Shown: positions 6,924 to 16,487 of the stretch, one piece after another | Layout of the letters: the number at the start of each line of letters is the position of its first letter | Numbering within the stretch: the stretch's first letter is position 1 | Notes under the pieces: generated by a model | The model's input: the letters and a program-made list of their open reading frames with translations, nothing else | What the model was told of the DNA's origin: nothing | The model's database searches: none | Source of the DNA: CAIMZW01 sp037135095 | GTDB lineage: Bacteria; Actinomycetota; Actinomycetes; Nanopelagicales; Nanopelagicaceae | Reading direction: 5' to 3' | Length of the DNA stretch: 64,000 bases | Assembly (NCBI GenBank): GCA_037135095.1 | Contig: JBAXKZ010000003.1 | Span: 1 to 64,000 of the forward strand | Made by a program: the position numbers and the translations under genes

Positions 6924-8521
6924 GAGTTGATCCCGCCCAATACATCAACAGAGAGAGTGGGAAGTTCCACGATAAAGGTGGCGCCATTTTCGTTTATGGC
7001 GATGATGGAACCGGAAGCTTGATTGACTAAGCGTTGCACGATCGCCAGACCTAGACCACGGTGGCCAGCGCCTCTAGTGGATTTGGTGGAGTAGCCATCT
7101 TCGAAGACCATGGTTGGGTCTTCCTCGGGCAACCCAGGGCCACTGTCGTGAACCTTGATGAATTTCCCGCCATCGCCGGTATTAGAAAAGATAACTGAGA
7201 CTTCGGGCCTGGGTGAACCAGCCGCGGCATCGATGGCATTGTCGATGAGATTGCCGACTATGGTGACTAAGGCATTTTGGTCAATGGTGAGGTCATCAAT
7301 CGGAGCAATTACTTCAATGACTAATGAGACGCCACGTTCACGGGCGATGGCTACCTTAGCGATCAGAAGAGCGGTGATTAACGAGTTGCCGAGCTTGATT
7401 CCCAGGTCTTCGGCCAAACTGGTTTGAACCAGGGCAATCTCACCTAAGAATTCGGAAGCCTCGTCGTACTTCTTTAACTCCAAGAGTCCGTTGATGGTGT
7501 GGAGGCGATTTGCGAATTCATGTTGTTGAGAGCGAAGTGCTTCGGTGAAGTTTTGGACACTCTCGAGTTCGCGTAGCAGTCCGATGTGTTCGGTGCGGTC
7601 CCTTAAGGTAATTACCGATCCAAGTGTGATCCCGTGATCAATAACAACCCGTCGATTAATGAGAATCGAGAATTTATCAGTTAGAACCCGCAGATCGTCA
7701 TCGTCGGCAATCTTGCCTTCGAGCAGCGCCCGTAACCGACCTTCAGGGATGACATCGGTAATTTGCTTGCCGATGACATTTGTACTGAGATCGAGCAGGC
7801 GGATAGCTTCATCATTTATCAGAGTGATTTTTCGATCAGCATTTAATGTAATTACACCTTCGCGAATGGCATGCAACATGGCATCGCGTTCCTGGAATTG
7901 AGTGGTGATATCTTCGAGCTCTTCGGCAAGTTTGCGATTTCGGGCTAAGCGCACGAAGAACTCCGAGAGGATCAGACCGGCAAAGAGAAAACCTAAGCCA
8001 TAAATCAAGAAGCCATGAAGTAAGTAACTTCCCTCGGTTGTTAACTGGCTTACCAAAATACCAGCCGAGACCATGCCAACAATTTTGCCAGCGTTGTTAT
8101 GAATCGGGGTTTTACCATTTACTGATCGGCCCAGTGAACCATTGTTGATTGTCGTGTATGACTTACCTTTAAGTGCTAAAAGTTGGCCGTCAATTCTTTG
8201 ACCAATCATCGCCGGGTTGGGATGGGAGAAGCGAATCCCGTGGTCATTGGCGATAACTACATAAGAAGCGTTGGTATTCTTGCGGATCGTTTCAGCGATC
8301 TCGGGGATTCGGCCGGCCGGATCCCCACTGGTCAGCATTTCCGGAAGTTCAGGTATGGCAGCTGTCGCTTCGGCAATAGCCAGCGCCCGCATCTCATATT
8401 GATTATCTTGAGCAGAACGTGCCGCGTTATATGCGAGCGTAAGACCTAGGATTCCAGCGATAAGGACGACTATCAGGCGGTTGCCGGCAACGCGAAGTAA
8501 AAGATTGCGCTCTCCTGCCAT
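6920..8521 (-). CDS. Sensor histidine kinase, CitA/DcuS family
   Basis: 533 residues. TM1 is at about 15-32, an extracytoplasmic sensor domain at about 35-165, TM2 at about 168-192, a PAS domain at about 210-320 and the kinase core follows. The phospho-acceptor region is SQQHEFANRLHTINGLLEL with H334. The ATPase boxes are NLIDNAIDAA, DSGPGLPE and GHRGLGLAIVQ. The layout matches the kinases for citrate, fumarate and related carboxylates; the ligand cannot be read from sequence. ATG 8521 is preferred because TM1 follows directly and AAGGGGG lies upstream. It overlaps the regulator gene by 4 bp. Confidence 0.9.
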   Translation of the reverse strand: MAGERNLLLRVAGNRLIVVLIAGILGLTLAYNAARSAQDNQYEMRALAIAEATAAIPELPEMLTSGDPAGRIPEIAETIRKNTNASYVVIANDHGIRFSHPNPAMIGQRIDGQLLALKGKSYTTINNGSLGRSVNGKTPIHNNAGKIVGMVSAGILVSQLTTEGSYLLHGFLIYGLGFLFAGLILSEFFVRLARNRKLAEELEDITTQFQERDAMLHAIREGVITLNADRKITLINDEAIRLLDLSTNVIGKQITDVIPEGRLRALLEGKIADDDDLRVLTDKFSILINRRVVIDHGITLGSVITLRDRTEHIGLLRELESVQNFTEALRSQQHEFANRLHTINGLLELKKYDEASEFLGEIALVQTSLAEDLGIKLGNSLITALLIAKVAIARERGVSLVIEVIAPIDDLTIDQNALVTIVGNLIDNAIDAAAGSPRPEVSVIFSNTGDGGKFIKVHDSGPGLPEEDPTMVFEDGYSTKSTRGAGHRGLGLAIVQRLVNQASGSIIAINENGATFIVELPTLSVDVLGGINS

Positions 8522-8668
8522 ATCAGCCACCCCCTTGTGAGGGCTTATTCTCTCCATTGCTAATGGCTTTGTCTGCCCCCGCGCTCTTGAGATTAATGAG
8601 CAAAACGCCGAAAAATGAGTTAATTCACCAGTTTTAAGAAGAAGCATTGTTTTGCAGGTGTTGGGAAA

Positions 8669-8674
8669 TAACCT
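8669..8674 (+). promoter_or_regulatory. -10-like TAACCT, leaderless start for ABC operon
   Basis: TAACCT ends 6 nt before the ATG at 8681 and there is no Shine-Dalgarno, as expected for a leaderless transcript. Confidence 0.4.
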
Positions 8675-8680
8675 CCCACC

Positions 8681-9493
8681 ATGAATCGTGGCAGCGCAGT
8701 TAAATTTGAAAAGGTCTCAAAGCGTTTTAGAACGCCAAAAGGTACTTGGTATCAGGCACTTGCCAACTTGGAATTCGAAGTCGAAGCGGGGCAGTTTGTA
8801 GCCTTGGTTGGACCAACGGGTTGTGGAAAGTCAACTGCTTTAACGTTGTTGGCGGGGTTGGAACAGCCAAGCATTGGAAAAGTTACGGTAAATGGTGTTG
8901 AAGTTCATGACATTGATACTTCGACTGGCTTTGTCTTTCAGCATGATGCAACGTTCCCGTGGATGAATGTTTACAGCAACATTGCAGCTGGTCCAAAGTT
9001 TCGTAAGGTAAAAGATCATGATGCTTTGGTTAAGAGTTGGATCGCAAAGGTGGGTTTAACTGGCTTTGAAAATAACTATCCTCATCAACTTTCTGGTGGA
9101 ATGAAGAAGCGCGTTGCGCTGGCACAATCACTTATAAATGAGCCATCGCTGTTGCTGATGGATGAACCATTTAGTGCGTTGGATGTTCAGACTCGAAGCA
9201 TCATGACTGATGAACTGATGGGCTTGTGGGAGCAAACTAAATCAACAGTGCTCTTTGTGACTCACGATCTAGAAGAGGCGATCGCCTTGGCTGACCGAGT
9301 AATTGTTTTAACCGCCGGTCCGGCGCAAGTCAAAGCAGATTTCAAGATTGACTTGCCGCGGCCGCGCAAAGCTCGCGATATCCGCTTCACGCCAGAGTTT
9401 CTGGCGATCTACCACGAGATCTGGAACGTGCTTCGCGATGAAGTGGATCTGGCTTACCAACGTCAATTAATTGCCCCTTCAGGAAAGAAGTAA
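8681..9493 (+). CDS. ABC importer ATP-binding protein (nitrate/sulfonate/taurine type)
   Basis: 270 residues with Walker A GPTGCGKST (about 46), Q-loop FQHDATFPW, signature LSGGMKKRVALAQ, Walker B LLLMDEPFSALD and switch histidine VTHDLEEA. It groups by motif with SsuB/TauB/NrtD-type ATPases, which energise uptake of nitrate, sulfonates, taurine or pyrimidine-like compounds. It is the first gene of a three-gene operon (permease 2 nt downstream, then binding protein). The gene lacks a ribosome-binding site and is probably leaderless. It is divergent from the CitA-type kinase. Confidence 0.92.
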   Translation: MNRGSAVKFEKVSKRFRTPKGTWYQALANLEFEVEAGQFVALVGPTGCGKSTALTLLAGLEQPSIGKVTVNGVEVHDIDTSTGFVFQHDATFPWMNVYSNIAAGPKFRKVKDHDALVKSWIAKVGLTGFENNYPHQLSGGMKKRVALAQSLINEPSLLLMDEPFSALDVQTRSIMTDELMGLWEQTKSTVLFVTHDLEEAIALADRVIVLTAGPAQVKADFKIDLPRPRKARDIRFTPEFLAIYHEIWNVLRDEVDLAYQRQLIAPSGKK

Positions 9494-9495
9494 AA

Positions 9496-10332
9496 ATGGC
9501 CGAAGAATATCTTTCCGATCAAGAGATCAAGCGACGCAACACAACACACCGGATCAAGGTTCATTCGCTGCAACTTGGTTTTGCGGTTTTACTCATGGGT
9601 ACATGGCAGATTTTGGCCGATAAGAAAATTTTGGATCCCTTCTTTTATGGACGTCCAACGGGTGTCCTCCATCAGCTCAAAGTCTGGGTCCAGAATGGGA
9701 CTTCTATCGGCTCGCTTTGGGTAAATGCCTGGGTGACGTTCTATGAAGCGACTTATGGTTTCTTTGCGGGCGTCATCCTTGGCATTATTTTCGGTGTCTT
9801 TCTTGCCCGTAATAAAACTGCTGCGGAAATCTTCGCGCCATATATCAAGGTTTCGAACTCGATCCCTCGTGTAGTTCTGGGCTCGATCTTCGTGCTTTGG
9901 CTGGGCTTAGGTTCAATCTCTAAAGTTGCGCTGGCCTTCGTGCTGGTCTTCTTCCCGGTCTTCTTCAATGCCTTCCAGGGAACCAGAGAAGCTGACAATA
10001 AATTGATTTCGAATGCTCGGCTACTGGGCGCTTCCAAGCGAGATGTCTTGCGCCGCGTGATTTTCCCTTCGGCACTTTCATGGATTACTGCAAGTATGCA
10101 CGTGAGCTTTGGTTTCGCATTAATTGGAGCGATTGTCGGTGAATTCCTTGGCGCCCAACGTGGCCTTGGATTGTTAATCGCAACTGCTCAAGGAAACTTC
10201 AATCCAAATGGCGTTTATGCCGCGATGGTTTTAATCGCAATCATGGCGCTCTCGGCCGAATTCCTAATAACCAAATTAGAAGACCGTCTTCTTAATTGGC
10301 GCCCAACACAAGTTTCTGGATCAGAACTCTAA
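9496..10332 (+). CDS. ABC importer permease (SsuC/TauC/NrtB type)
   Basis: 278 residues with about six membrane helices. The EAA-like loop that contacts the ATPase is visible at about 165-185 (ADNKLISNARLLGASKRDVLRRV). The gene begins 2 nt after the ATPase stop. Substrate is set by the binding protein and remains unknown. Confidence 0.92.
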   Translation: MAEEYLSDQEIKRRNTTHRIKVHSLQLGFAVLLMGTWQILADKKILDPFFYGRPTGVLHQLKVWVQNGTSIGSLWVNAWVTFYEATYGFFAGVILGIIFGVFLARNKTAAEIFAPYIKVSNSIPRVVLGSIFVLWLGLGSISKVALAFVLVFFPVFFNAFQGTREADNKLISNARLLGASKRDVLRRVIFPSALSWITASMHVSFGFALIGAIVGEFLGAQRGLGLLIATAQGNFNPNGVYAAMVLIAIMALSAEFLITKLEDRLLNWRPTQVSGSEL

Positions 10333-10354
10333 ACAATCCAGGAAAAGGAGAAAA

Positions 10355-11470
10355 ATGAGAAAAGTTAATCGACGGCTTGCACTCGTCAGTGCGATTGCTA
10401 TGAGCCTCGCAATGGTTGTTGTTGCTCCCGCAAAGGCAGCACTTCCAACAGTACGTATCGAGGTCGGTGGCTTGTCCAAGCAGATCTACATTCATGCGAT
10501 GCTTGCACAGCAACTTGGCTACTACAAGAAGTACGGTATTAACGTAGTACTGACAGATGAAGCAGCAGGAGCAAGCGCAGAGGATGACATGCTCACTGGT
10601 TCGGTTGACTTCGTTCTAGGTTTCTATGATCACAATATCGATCTTCGAATCAAGGGCAAGAACACCATAAATGTTGCGACGTTGTTGCAATCTCCGGGTG
10701 AAGTTGAACTTTGTCGGTCTGACTTAAAGGGCATCATAAATAGCCCGGCGGACTGGGCGAAGCAAAAGGGCGGCGTTAGCTTGGGTGTAACGGGTCTTGG
10801 TTCATCAACTAACTTCTTGACCCTTTCACTAGGTGCAAAAGCAGGCGTTCCACAATCAGCAATGCACTCTTATGTTGCTGGCGCTGGAACAACATTCATT
10901 GCAGCTATGAAGAACAAGGCAATTGACTGCGGAATGACAACGGAGCCAACAATCTCTGCTGTTCTAGGTCAAGGCATCGGATATGTATTGACCGATATGC
11001 GCTACGGCTCATTGACCAAGGCAGCTCTTGGTGGACCTTATCCAGCAACTTGCGTTTATGGCCGCGAAGATTGGGTCACAACTCACCCAGATCTAACTCA
11101 GCGTGTGGTTGATGCGATGATGGATACCACTCGATTCATCGAGTCCCACACTGCAGCTCAAATCGCAGCAAAGGTTCCAGCTGATTACTACGCCGGTACC
11201 GGTCTTGACACTTATGTTAAGGCGCTAAATGACGAGCTCGTTATGTACAACCCAACTGGAAAGATGCCTTCCCTTGGACCACGCTCGGTACTAACGATCG
11301 ATGGCCGAGGCAAGCTCGCTTCAGGTGCGTGGACCGCAGCTGACATGAAGAATGTAAACCTTCGTGCCACTTACACCGATTCCTTTGTCGCGGCTTCAGC
11401 CCGTGACTTGGCAAAGGCAGATAAGTATCCAAACTACTTCTCTACCGGAGCAGGTGCTATAAAGTCCTAA
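10355..11470 (+). CDS. ABC substrate-binding protein, NMT1/THI5-like
   Basis: 371 residues with a Sec signal peptide (basic MRKVNRR, hydrophobic core, cleavage near AKA-A at about 32). No lipobox cysteine follows, which is odd for a Gram-positive binding protein. The mature part has the NMT1/SsuA pattern (LGYYKKYGINVVL, GSVDFVLGFYDHN, GSSTNF). Family members bind nitrate, sulfonates, taurine or hydroxymethylpyrimidine. There is no TPP riboswitch in front of this operon, which argues weakly against a thiamine precursor. A good AAGGAG site precedes the ATG. A strong terminator follows. Confidence 0.88.
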   Translation: MRKVNRRLALVSAIAMSLAMVVVAPAKAALPTVRIEVGGLSKQIYIHAMLAQQLGYYKKYGINVVLTDEAAGASAEDDMLTGSVDFVLGFYDHNIDLRIKGKNTINVATLLQSPGEVELCRSDLKGIINSPADWAKQKGGVSLGVTGLGSSTNFLTLSLGAKAGVPQSAMHSYVAGAGTTFIAAMKNKAIDCGMTTEPTISAVLGQGIGYVLTDMRYGSLTKAALGGPYPATCVYGREDWVTTHPDLTQRVVDAMMDTTRFIESHTAAQIAAKVPADYYAGTGLDTYVKALNDELVMYNPTGKMPSLGPRSVLTIDGRGKLASGAWTAADMKNVNLRATYTDSFVAASARDLAKADKYPNYFSTGAGAIKS

Positions 11471-11482
11471 TCAGCTAAAAGG

Positions 11483-11536
11483 AATTACCCTCTCTTGCGG
11501 CCGTCGAGGGCGACCGCGGGGAGGGTAATTTTGTTT
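11483..11536 (+). terminator. Intrinsic terminator after ABC operon
   Basis: AATTACCCTC (11483-11492) pairs with GAGGGTAATT (11521-11530); a GCGG/CCGC inner stem extends it, and TTGTTT follows. Confidence 0.8.
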
Positions 11537-11543
11537 ATGTGCA

Positions 11544-11549
11544 TACAAT
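11544..11549 (+). promoter_or_regulatory. -10-like TACAAT before glycerate kinase
   Basis: TACAAT ends 6 nt before the ATG at 11556. No Shine-Dalgarno is present, consistent with a leaderless mRNA. Confidence 0.45.
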
Positions 11550-11555
11550 AAAGAC

Positions 11556-12656
11556 ATGTCCCGAATAGTTATTGCCCCTGATTCTTTCAAAGGTTCGGCA
11601 ACTAACAGCGATGTGGCGCAGTGGCTGGCCGAAGGTTGGCTAGAAGTTCGACCAAATGATCAACTGATCTTGATCCCAATGGCAGATGGCGGCGAAGGAA
11701 CTTTGGAAGCTATCGCGGCCGCGCGGGATGATGTTGAAAAGTCAACGCTTTCGGTAATTGGGGCAGATGGCCGTACTAATCGGGCGCATTGGTTATTGCT
11801 CGATGATGGCAGCGCGATTGTGGAGCTAGCCAGCGCTTCTGGAATCACCATGATGGAAAAGTTAGAACCTTTAACCGCCCATACTTACGGCTTGGGCCAA
11901 GTTTTAAATGAGGTTCGTCGCCATCCCGATGTTGAGCGGATCTATGTTGCCCTAGGTGGCTCCGGAAGTACCGATGGTGGCAGCGGGGCGCTACGGGCGC
12001 TGGGGTTTTCCTTTTTGGATTCGATGGGCGATGAAATCTCGCTTGGTGGCGCCGGATTAAACGACTTGGCCGAGATTGATAGTTCCAATTTCTTGCACCC
12101 GCCAAAAGGCGGTGTTATCTGTTTGGTCGATGTCTCTAATCCGATGCTTGGCGAAATGGGAGCAGCTGCGGTCTTCGGACCCCAGAAAGGTGCGACTGCG
12201 GCGGATATTGCGGTGTTGGAAAGTGGTCTACGAAAGTTTTCCCAAATCTGCAAAGTCACCGACTCAGCGGGCAGCGGTTCAGCGGGTGGAACTTCTTATG
12301 GCTTGCGCGCTGGCTGGGGAGCCAAATATGTCTCTGGTTCGGCTGCGATTGGAAAGATTGTCGGAGTAGCTGAAGCAATCGCTGAAGCTGATCTAGTGAT
12401 AACGGGCGAAGGTCGGCTAGATTCGCAAAGTTGGAGCGGCAAGGTTGTTGGATACATCAGACAAGTTGCGACCTCGTTGGAACGACCGGTTGCCTATTGT
12501 GTGGGCTCAAAAGCCATAGATTTTCCAGAAGATGCCGAAATGGGTATTACGCTCGTTGACCTTGCCGGCTCTGGCGAGGCGGCCATGGATGACACCAAGC
12601 GTTGGGTGGTTGAAGCCGGCAAGCGATTCGCAACAGTCTGGCTGCCTAAGGGTTAG
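11556..12656 (+). CDS. Glycerate kinase (GarK/GlxK family)
   Basis: 366 residues with the family signatures MSRIVIAPDSFKGSATN, PMADGGEGTLEA, YVALGGSGSTDGGSGALRALG and VITGEGRLDSQSWSGK. The enzyme phosphorylates D-glycerate, giving 2-phosphoglycerate in the usual type I family, and feeds lower glycolysis. PPDK follows downstream, so both act near phosphoenolpyruvate. The gene appears leaderless and is separated from the ABC operon by a terminator. Confidence 0.92.
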   Translation: MSRIVIAPDSFKGSATNSDVAQWLAEGWLEVRPNDQLILIPMADGGEGTLEAIAAARDDVEKSTLSVIGADGRTNRAHWLLLDDGSAIVELASASGITMMEKLEPLTAHTYGLGQVLNEVRRHPDVERIYVALGGSGSTDGGSGALRALGFSFLDSMGDEISLGGAGLNDLAEIDSSNFLHPPKGGVICLVDVSNPMLGEMGAAAVFGPQKGATAADIAVLESGLRKFSQICKVTDSAGSGSAGGTSYGLRAGWGAKYVSGSAAIGKIVGVAEAIAEADLVITGEGRLDSQSWSGKVVGYIRQVATSLERPVAYCVGSKAIDFPEDAEMGITLVDLAGSGEAAMDDTKRWVVEAGKRFATVWLPKG

Positions 12657-12821
12657 TGGCTACGCTTGTACTAAATACTCTGTGCCTCACCTCACTCTTT
12701 CGCCCCCGATTAAATGGAAACCTGATGTAGTCACCGTGTGGCAGGATTCCGTCAACTTAATTCCCCAAAATTAAATAACGCGCCCGTAATTTTCGTTCCG
12801 AGAATTAGGAGATTTGCAACG

Positions 12822-15530
12822 ATGCAAACCAGAGTATTTCCATTTAGTTTCGGCGATCGAAATATGGGCGACCTATTGGGTGGTAAGGGTGCGAACCTGG
12901 CCGAGATGGTCAAGTTACAAATTCCAGTTCCAGATGGTTTCACAATTTCGACGCGAGCGTGTCAGGATTTTTTAATTAGCGGCGTTGTATCAGTTGATTT
13001 ACTTGAAGAAGTTGATTTGGCGGTTGCGCAGTTAGAAGAGTCAACCGGAAAAAAATTCGGGGATCCTACAAAGCCACTTCTGGTCTCGGTTCGTTCAGGC
13101 GCAAAATTCTCGATGCCCGGCATGATGGAAACCGTTTTAAATGTCGGAATTTCCCCCGAAATTGCAACCGCGTTAGCCGAGTTAACCGCAGATGCGCGAT
13201 TTGCCTGGGATTCGTACCGCAGATTTATTGATATGTATGGCCGGATTGTTTATGGAATATCAAATGAGCGCTTTGAAGTAGTCCGCCAAGCGGTAATGGA
13301 TCGACATGGCGTGGCAAATATTGCGGAATTGACGCCGGTCGCGCTTCGAGAATTGGGCGATGCTCACATTAAGTTAATCGAAGAGGTCACCGGAGAGGTT
13401 TTCCCGTTTGATGCGCAAACTCAACTTCGCCGAGCAATTGAAGCGGTCTTTCACTCCTGGAATTCCGACCGAGCACAGCTATACCGCCGTCGGGAGCGGA
13501 TCTCAAATGATTTGGGCACGGCGGTAAATGTGCAGATGATGGTCTTTGGAAATATTGGCGAGAGCTCTGGTACGGGCGTTTGCTTTACCCGTAATCCATC
13601 AACTGGTGAGACCGGCGCCTATGGCGACTACTTGCCAATGGCCCAAGGTGAAGATGTTGTCGCTGGCATTCGGAACTCGCTGCCGCTCTCTGAGTTAGAA
13701 GAGTTGGATAACAAATCATTTAACGAGCTACAAAATATTATGCGAAAGTTGGAATCGCATTACCGGGATATGTGCGACATTGAATTTACAATTGAATCTG
13801 GCAAGTTGTGGATTCTGCAGACCCGCGTTGGTAAGCGCACTGCCGAGGCAGCCTTTCGAATTGCCTCACATTTGGTGGGCGAGGGCATGATCACTATGGA
13901 TCAAGCGATTAGCCGGGTAAGCGGGGAGCACTTAAGCCAATTGATGTTTCCGCAATTTGATAAGAGCGTGGCAAAGCGCGAAATCGCACGTGGAATTGCC
14001 GCCTCTCCCGGTGCCGCAGTAGGAAAGGTAGTTTTTGAATCAAGCCGAGCCGCCGACATGGCGCTTGCCGGCGAGAAAGTAATTTTGGTTCGTCGCGAAA
14101 CCAGCCCAGAGGATTTGGCGGGGATGGTTGCGGCGCAAGGAATTCTGACAAGTCGCGGCGGCAAGACATCACATGCTGCAGTTGTTGCCCGAGGAATGGG
14201 TCGCGCTGCAGTTTGCGGGGCTGAAGCTATCGAAGTTAATAATGAGGAGAAGTTATTTCGGGTGGGCGAGCTAGTTGTTTACGAGGGCGAGATTATTTCC
14301 ATCGATGGAACTACTGGTGTTATTTACGCCGGTGCGGTTCCAGTAGTTCCTTCGCCCGTCACCACTTATTTGCAAGGTAATCTAAAAGCTTCGGAATATT
14401 CACCAGTAATTTATGCAGTTGACCAATTCTTGCGCTATGCCGATGCGGTGCGCGTCATGGGCGTCCGGACGAACGCCGACACCCCAGAAGATGCGGCTAC
14501 TGCCCGTCGATTGGGCGCTGAAGGAATTGGTCTAACTCGTACTGAACATATGTTCCTGGGGGAGCGGCGCTCTTTAGTTGAGGCGCTGGTGCTGACCGAT
14601 GAAGAGTCCGAACGAAAAACAATTATCTCCGAGATGGAGAAGTTGCAGTTTGCCGACTTTTTGGGAATCTTCAAAGCGATGGATGGTTTGCCGGTAACTA
14701 TTCGGTTATTGGATCCGCCGCTACATGAATTCTTAACCGATCGAACCACCTTGGCCGTGAACATCGCCACCAAAGAGGCAAAAGGTGAAGTCCCAACCGA
14801 ACGCGAAATCGCGATGTATCGCGCTGTTAATCGCTGGCACGAGTCCAACCCGATGATGGGTCTTCGGGGGGTTCGTTTGGGCGTTTTAATCCCGGAGCTC
14901 TTCACCATGCAGGTTCGGGCCATTACCTTGGCGGCGCTGGAAGCACAGCGCGGCGGCACCATTGTGCGACCAGAGATCATGATTCCGTTAGTGGCCAGTC
15001 AGCGCGAACTGTTGTACTTCCGCTCCACGCTTGAAGCAGAGATTGCACGAGTATTGACGGCAAATGACAGCAGTTTAGATATCAAGATTGGCTCCATGAT
15101 CGAAACACCGCGCGCCGCGATCACCGCTGCTAAGTTGGCTGATTATTCGGACTTCTTCTCCTTCGGTACCAACGACTTAACTCAATTAACTTGGGCTTTT
15201 AGTCGCGATGATGCTGAGTCGTCATTCTTGCCGCGCTACTTAGACTTAGAGCTGTTGCCTTTTAGTCCATTTGAATCGCTGGACCAAGATGGTGTCGGAC
15301 TGTTGGTAAAGCTGGCAGTTGAAGAGATCCGCAAGGTAAAACCAAAATTGAAGTTGGGCGTCTGCGGTGAACATGGTGGCGATCCGCTGAGCATTCACTT
15401 CTTTCAGAGCCTGGATTTAGATTATGTCTCGTGTTCACCATTTCGAGTACCGATCGCGCGCTTGGAAGCAGGCCGCGCTTTTGTACTACAAAGTGCAAAG
15501 ACCGGAAACTTTAATTCGAATAATGCCTAA
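12822..15530 (+). CDS. ppdK: Pyruvate, phosphate dikinase
   Basis: 902 residues, the full length for PPDK. The N-terminal ATP-grasp domain has LLGGKGANLAEM and KFSMPGMMETVLNVG. The swivelling domain has the phospho-histidine H451 in GGKTSHAAVVARGMG. The C-terminal TIM-barrel has IGLTRTEHMF, MGLRGVRLG and GVCGEHGGDP. It interconverts pyruvate, ATP and Pi with PEP, AMP and PPi. The start ATG 12822 has AGGAG about 10 nt upstream; longer in-frame readings lack similarity. It lies 5 kb from a PPi-type phosphofructokinase gene. Its stop overlaps that of the convergent esterase gene by 4 bp. Confidence 0.96.
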   Translation: MQTRVFPFSFGDRNMGDLLGGKGANLAEMVKLQIPVPDGFTISTRACQDFLISGVVSVDLLEEVDLAVAQLEESTGKKFGDPTKPLLVSVRSGAKFSMPGMMETVLNVGISPEIATALAELTADARFAWDSYRRFIDMYGRIVYGISNERFEVVRQAVMDRHGVANIAELTPVALRELGDAHIKLIEEVTGEVFPFDAQTQLRRAIEAVFHSWNSDRAQLYRRRERISNDLGTAVNVQMMVFGNIGESSGTGVCFTRNPSTGETGAYGDYLPMAQGEDVVAGIRNSLPLSELEELDNKSFNELQNIMRKLESHYRDMCDIEFTIESGKLWILQTRVGKRTAEAAFRIASHLVGEGMITMDQAISRVSGEHLSQLMFPQFDKSVAKREIARGIAASPGAAVGKVVFESSRAADMALAGEKVILVRRETSPEDLAGMVAAQGILTSRGGKTSHAAVVARGMGRAAVCGAEAIEVNNEEKLFRVGELVVYEGEIISIDGTTGVIYAGAVPVVPSPVTTYLQGNLKASEYSPVIYAVDQFLRYADAVRVMGVRTNADTPEDAATARRLGAEGIGLTRTEHMFLGERRSLVEALVLTDEESERKTIISEMEKLQFADFLGIFKAMDGLPVTIRLLDPPLHEFLTDRTTLAVNIATKEAKGEVPTEREIAMYRAVNRWHESNPMMGLRGVRLGVLIPELFTMQVRAITLAALEAQRGGTIVRPEIMIPLVASQRELLYFRSTLEAEIARVLTANDSSLDIKIGSMIETPRAAITAAKLADYSDFFSFGTNDLTQLTWAFSRDDAESSFLPRYLDLELLPFSPFESLDQDGVGLLVKLAVEEIRKVKPKLKLGVCGEHGGDPLSIHFFQSLDLDYVSCSPFRVPIARLEAGRAFVLQSAKTGNFNSNNA

Positions 15531-16465
15531 AAGGTTCGATCCAGCAGGGCATTGATTTCGTGGGCCACATTTTGTTGCGCCATTTCCGCATCTGGGGTGA
15601 TTGACGCCAGGACCATGAAGCCATGGATCTGACCTTCGTACTCGCGATAGAAGGTTTGTACGCCATCGCGCTTAAGTAGTTCGGCGTAGTTGGCGCCATC
15701 ATCAACCAATGGGTCGAATTCGGCGGTCACGATGATTGCGGGTGGCAGATGGGCGAAACTTTTAGCCATAACTGGAACGGCATAGGGATTCTTTCGATCT
15801 TCAGCGCGCTGCAGGTAAGCCTCCCAGAACCAGCGCATTGACTTTGTTGTTAACCCAAGACCAGTGGCGTTCTTGGTAGCGGATTCGTATGCCATTTCAT
15901 AGCTATTGCAAGGATAGATGAGCAATTGGAAAGCCAAGGTAATTTCGCCTTCGTCACGGGCTTTTAGAGCAGCGCCCGACGCTAGATTTGCACCTGCGCT
16001 GTCGCCACCGACACCAATAGCAGTTGAATCAATTCCTAGACGATCGGAATTTTTAACAGCCCACTCAAGTGTTGTGTAGCAATCATCAAATGGCATCGGA
16101 AATGGGTGTTCTGGTGCTTTTTGATAAGCGACCGCAATAATTATGATCTGGGCTTTATTTGCAATTGAACGCAGGCTCTGTTCATACATATCTAAGGTAT
16201 TGACCGACCAACCACCACCATGGAAATAGATCATCGCTGGTAGCGGACCTTTGGCGCGGGGGCGAAAAATTCGAATTGGCAGATCAGAAGTTAGCCCAGG
16301 GATAAAGCGATGCTCCTCCTCAAAAATTGGCTCTGGGATTCCCGCCAGGGCAACGCGTCCTACTCGGTTCTTTCGTTGAACTGACATCGGCGCTTCCCAA
16401 AGTTCAGGCGCGACGACTTTTGACATCGCCTCTAAGTAAGTTGCAATCTCTGGCTTAAGACTCAT
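15527..16465 (-). CDS. Alpha/beta hydrolase, hormone-sensitive-lipase-like esterase
   Basis: 312 residues with the HSL-family oxyanion motif YFHGGGW (about 82), nucleophile elbow GGDSAGAN (about 155), catalytic Asp in AEFDPLVDDG and catalytic His in GQIHGFM. These enzymes hydrolyse short acyl esters; no signal peptide is present, so it is cytoplasmic. It follows xylulokinase by 22 nt with an AAGAAG site, and the two probably form one unit. Confidence 0.88.
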   Translation of the reverse strand: MSLKPEIATYLEAMSKVVAPELWEAPMSVQRKNRVGRVALAGIPEPIFEEEHRFIPGLTSDLPIRIFRPRAKGPLPAMIYFHGGGWSVNTLDMYEQSLRSIANKAQIIIIAVAYQKAPEHPFPMPFDDCYTTLEWAVKNSDRLGIDSTAIGVGGDSAGANLASGAALKARDEGEITLAFQLLIYPCNSYEMAYESATKNATGLGLTTKSMRWFWEAYLQRAEDRKNPYAVPVMAKSFAHLPPAIIVTAEFDPLVDDGANYAELLKRDGVQTFYREYEGQIHGFMVLASITPDAEMAQQNVAHEINALLDRTF

Positions 16466-16487
16466 TACTTCTTCTTTCTTTTAGTTG

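Noticed and set aside
8522..8680. TPP riboswitch before the THI5-like ABC operon
   Set aside because: No CTGAGA or GGNTAAT core is present, and the first gene appears leaderless.
11942..12259. Minus-strand open frames inside glycerate kinase
   Set aside because: They are shadows of a well-conserved kinase gene, with no ribosome-binding site or family similarity.
14435..14980. 181-residue minus-strand open frame inside ppdK
   Set aside because: Ser/Arg-rich translation typical of an antisense shadow; the plus strand encodes conserved PPDK motifs throughout.
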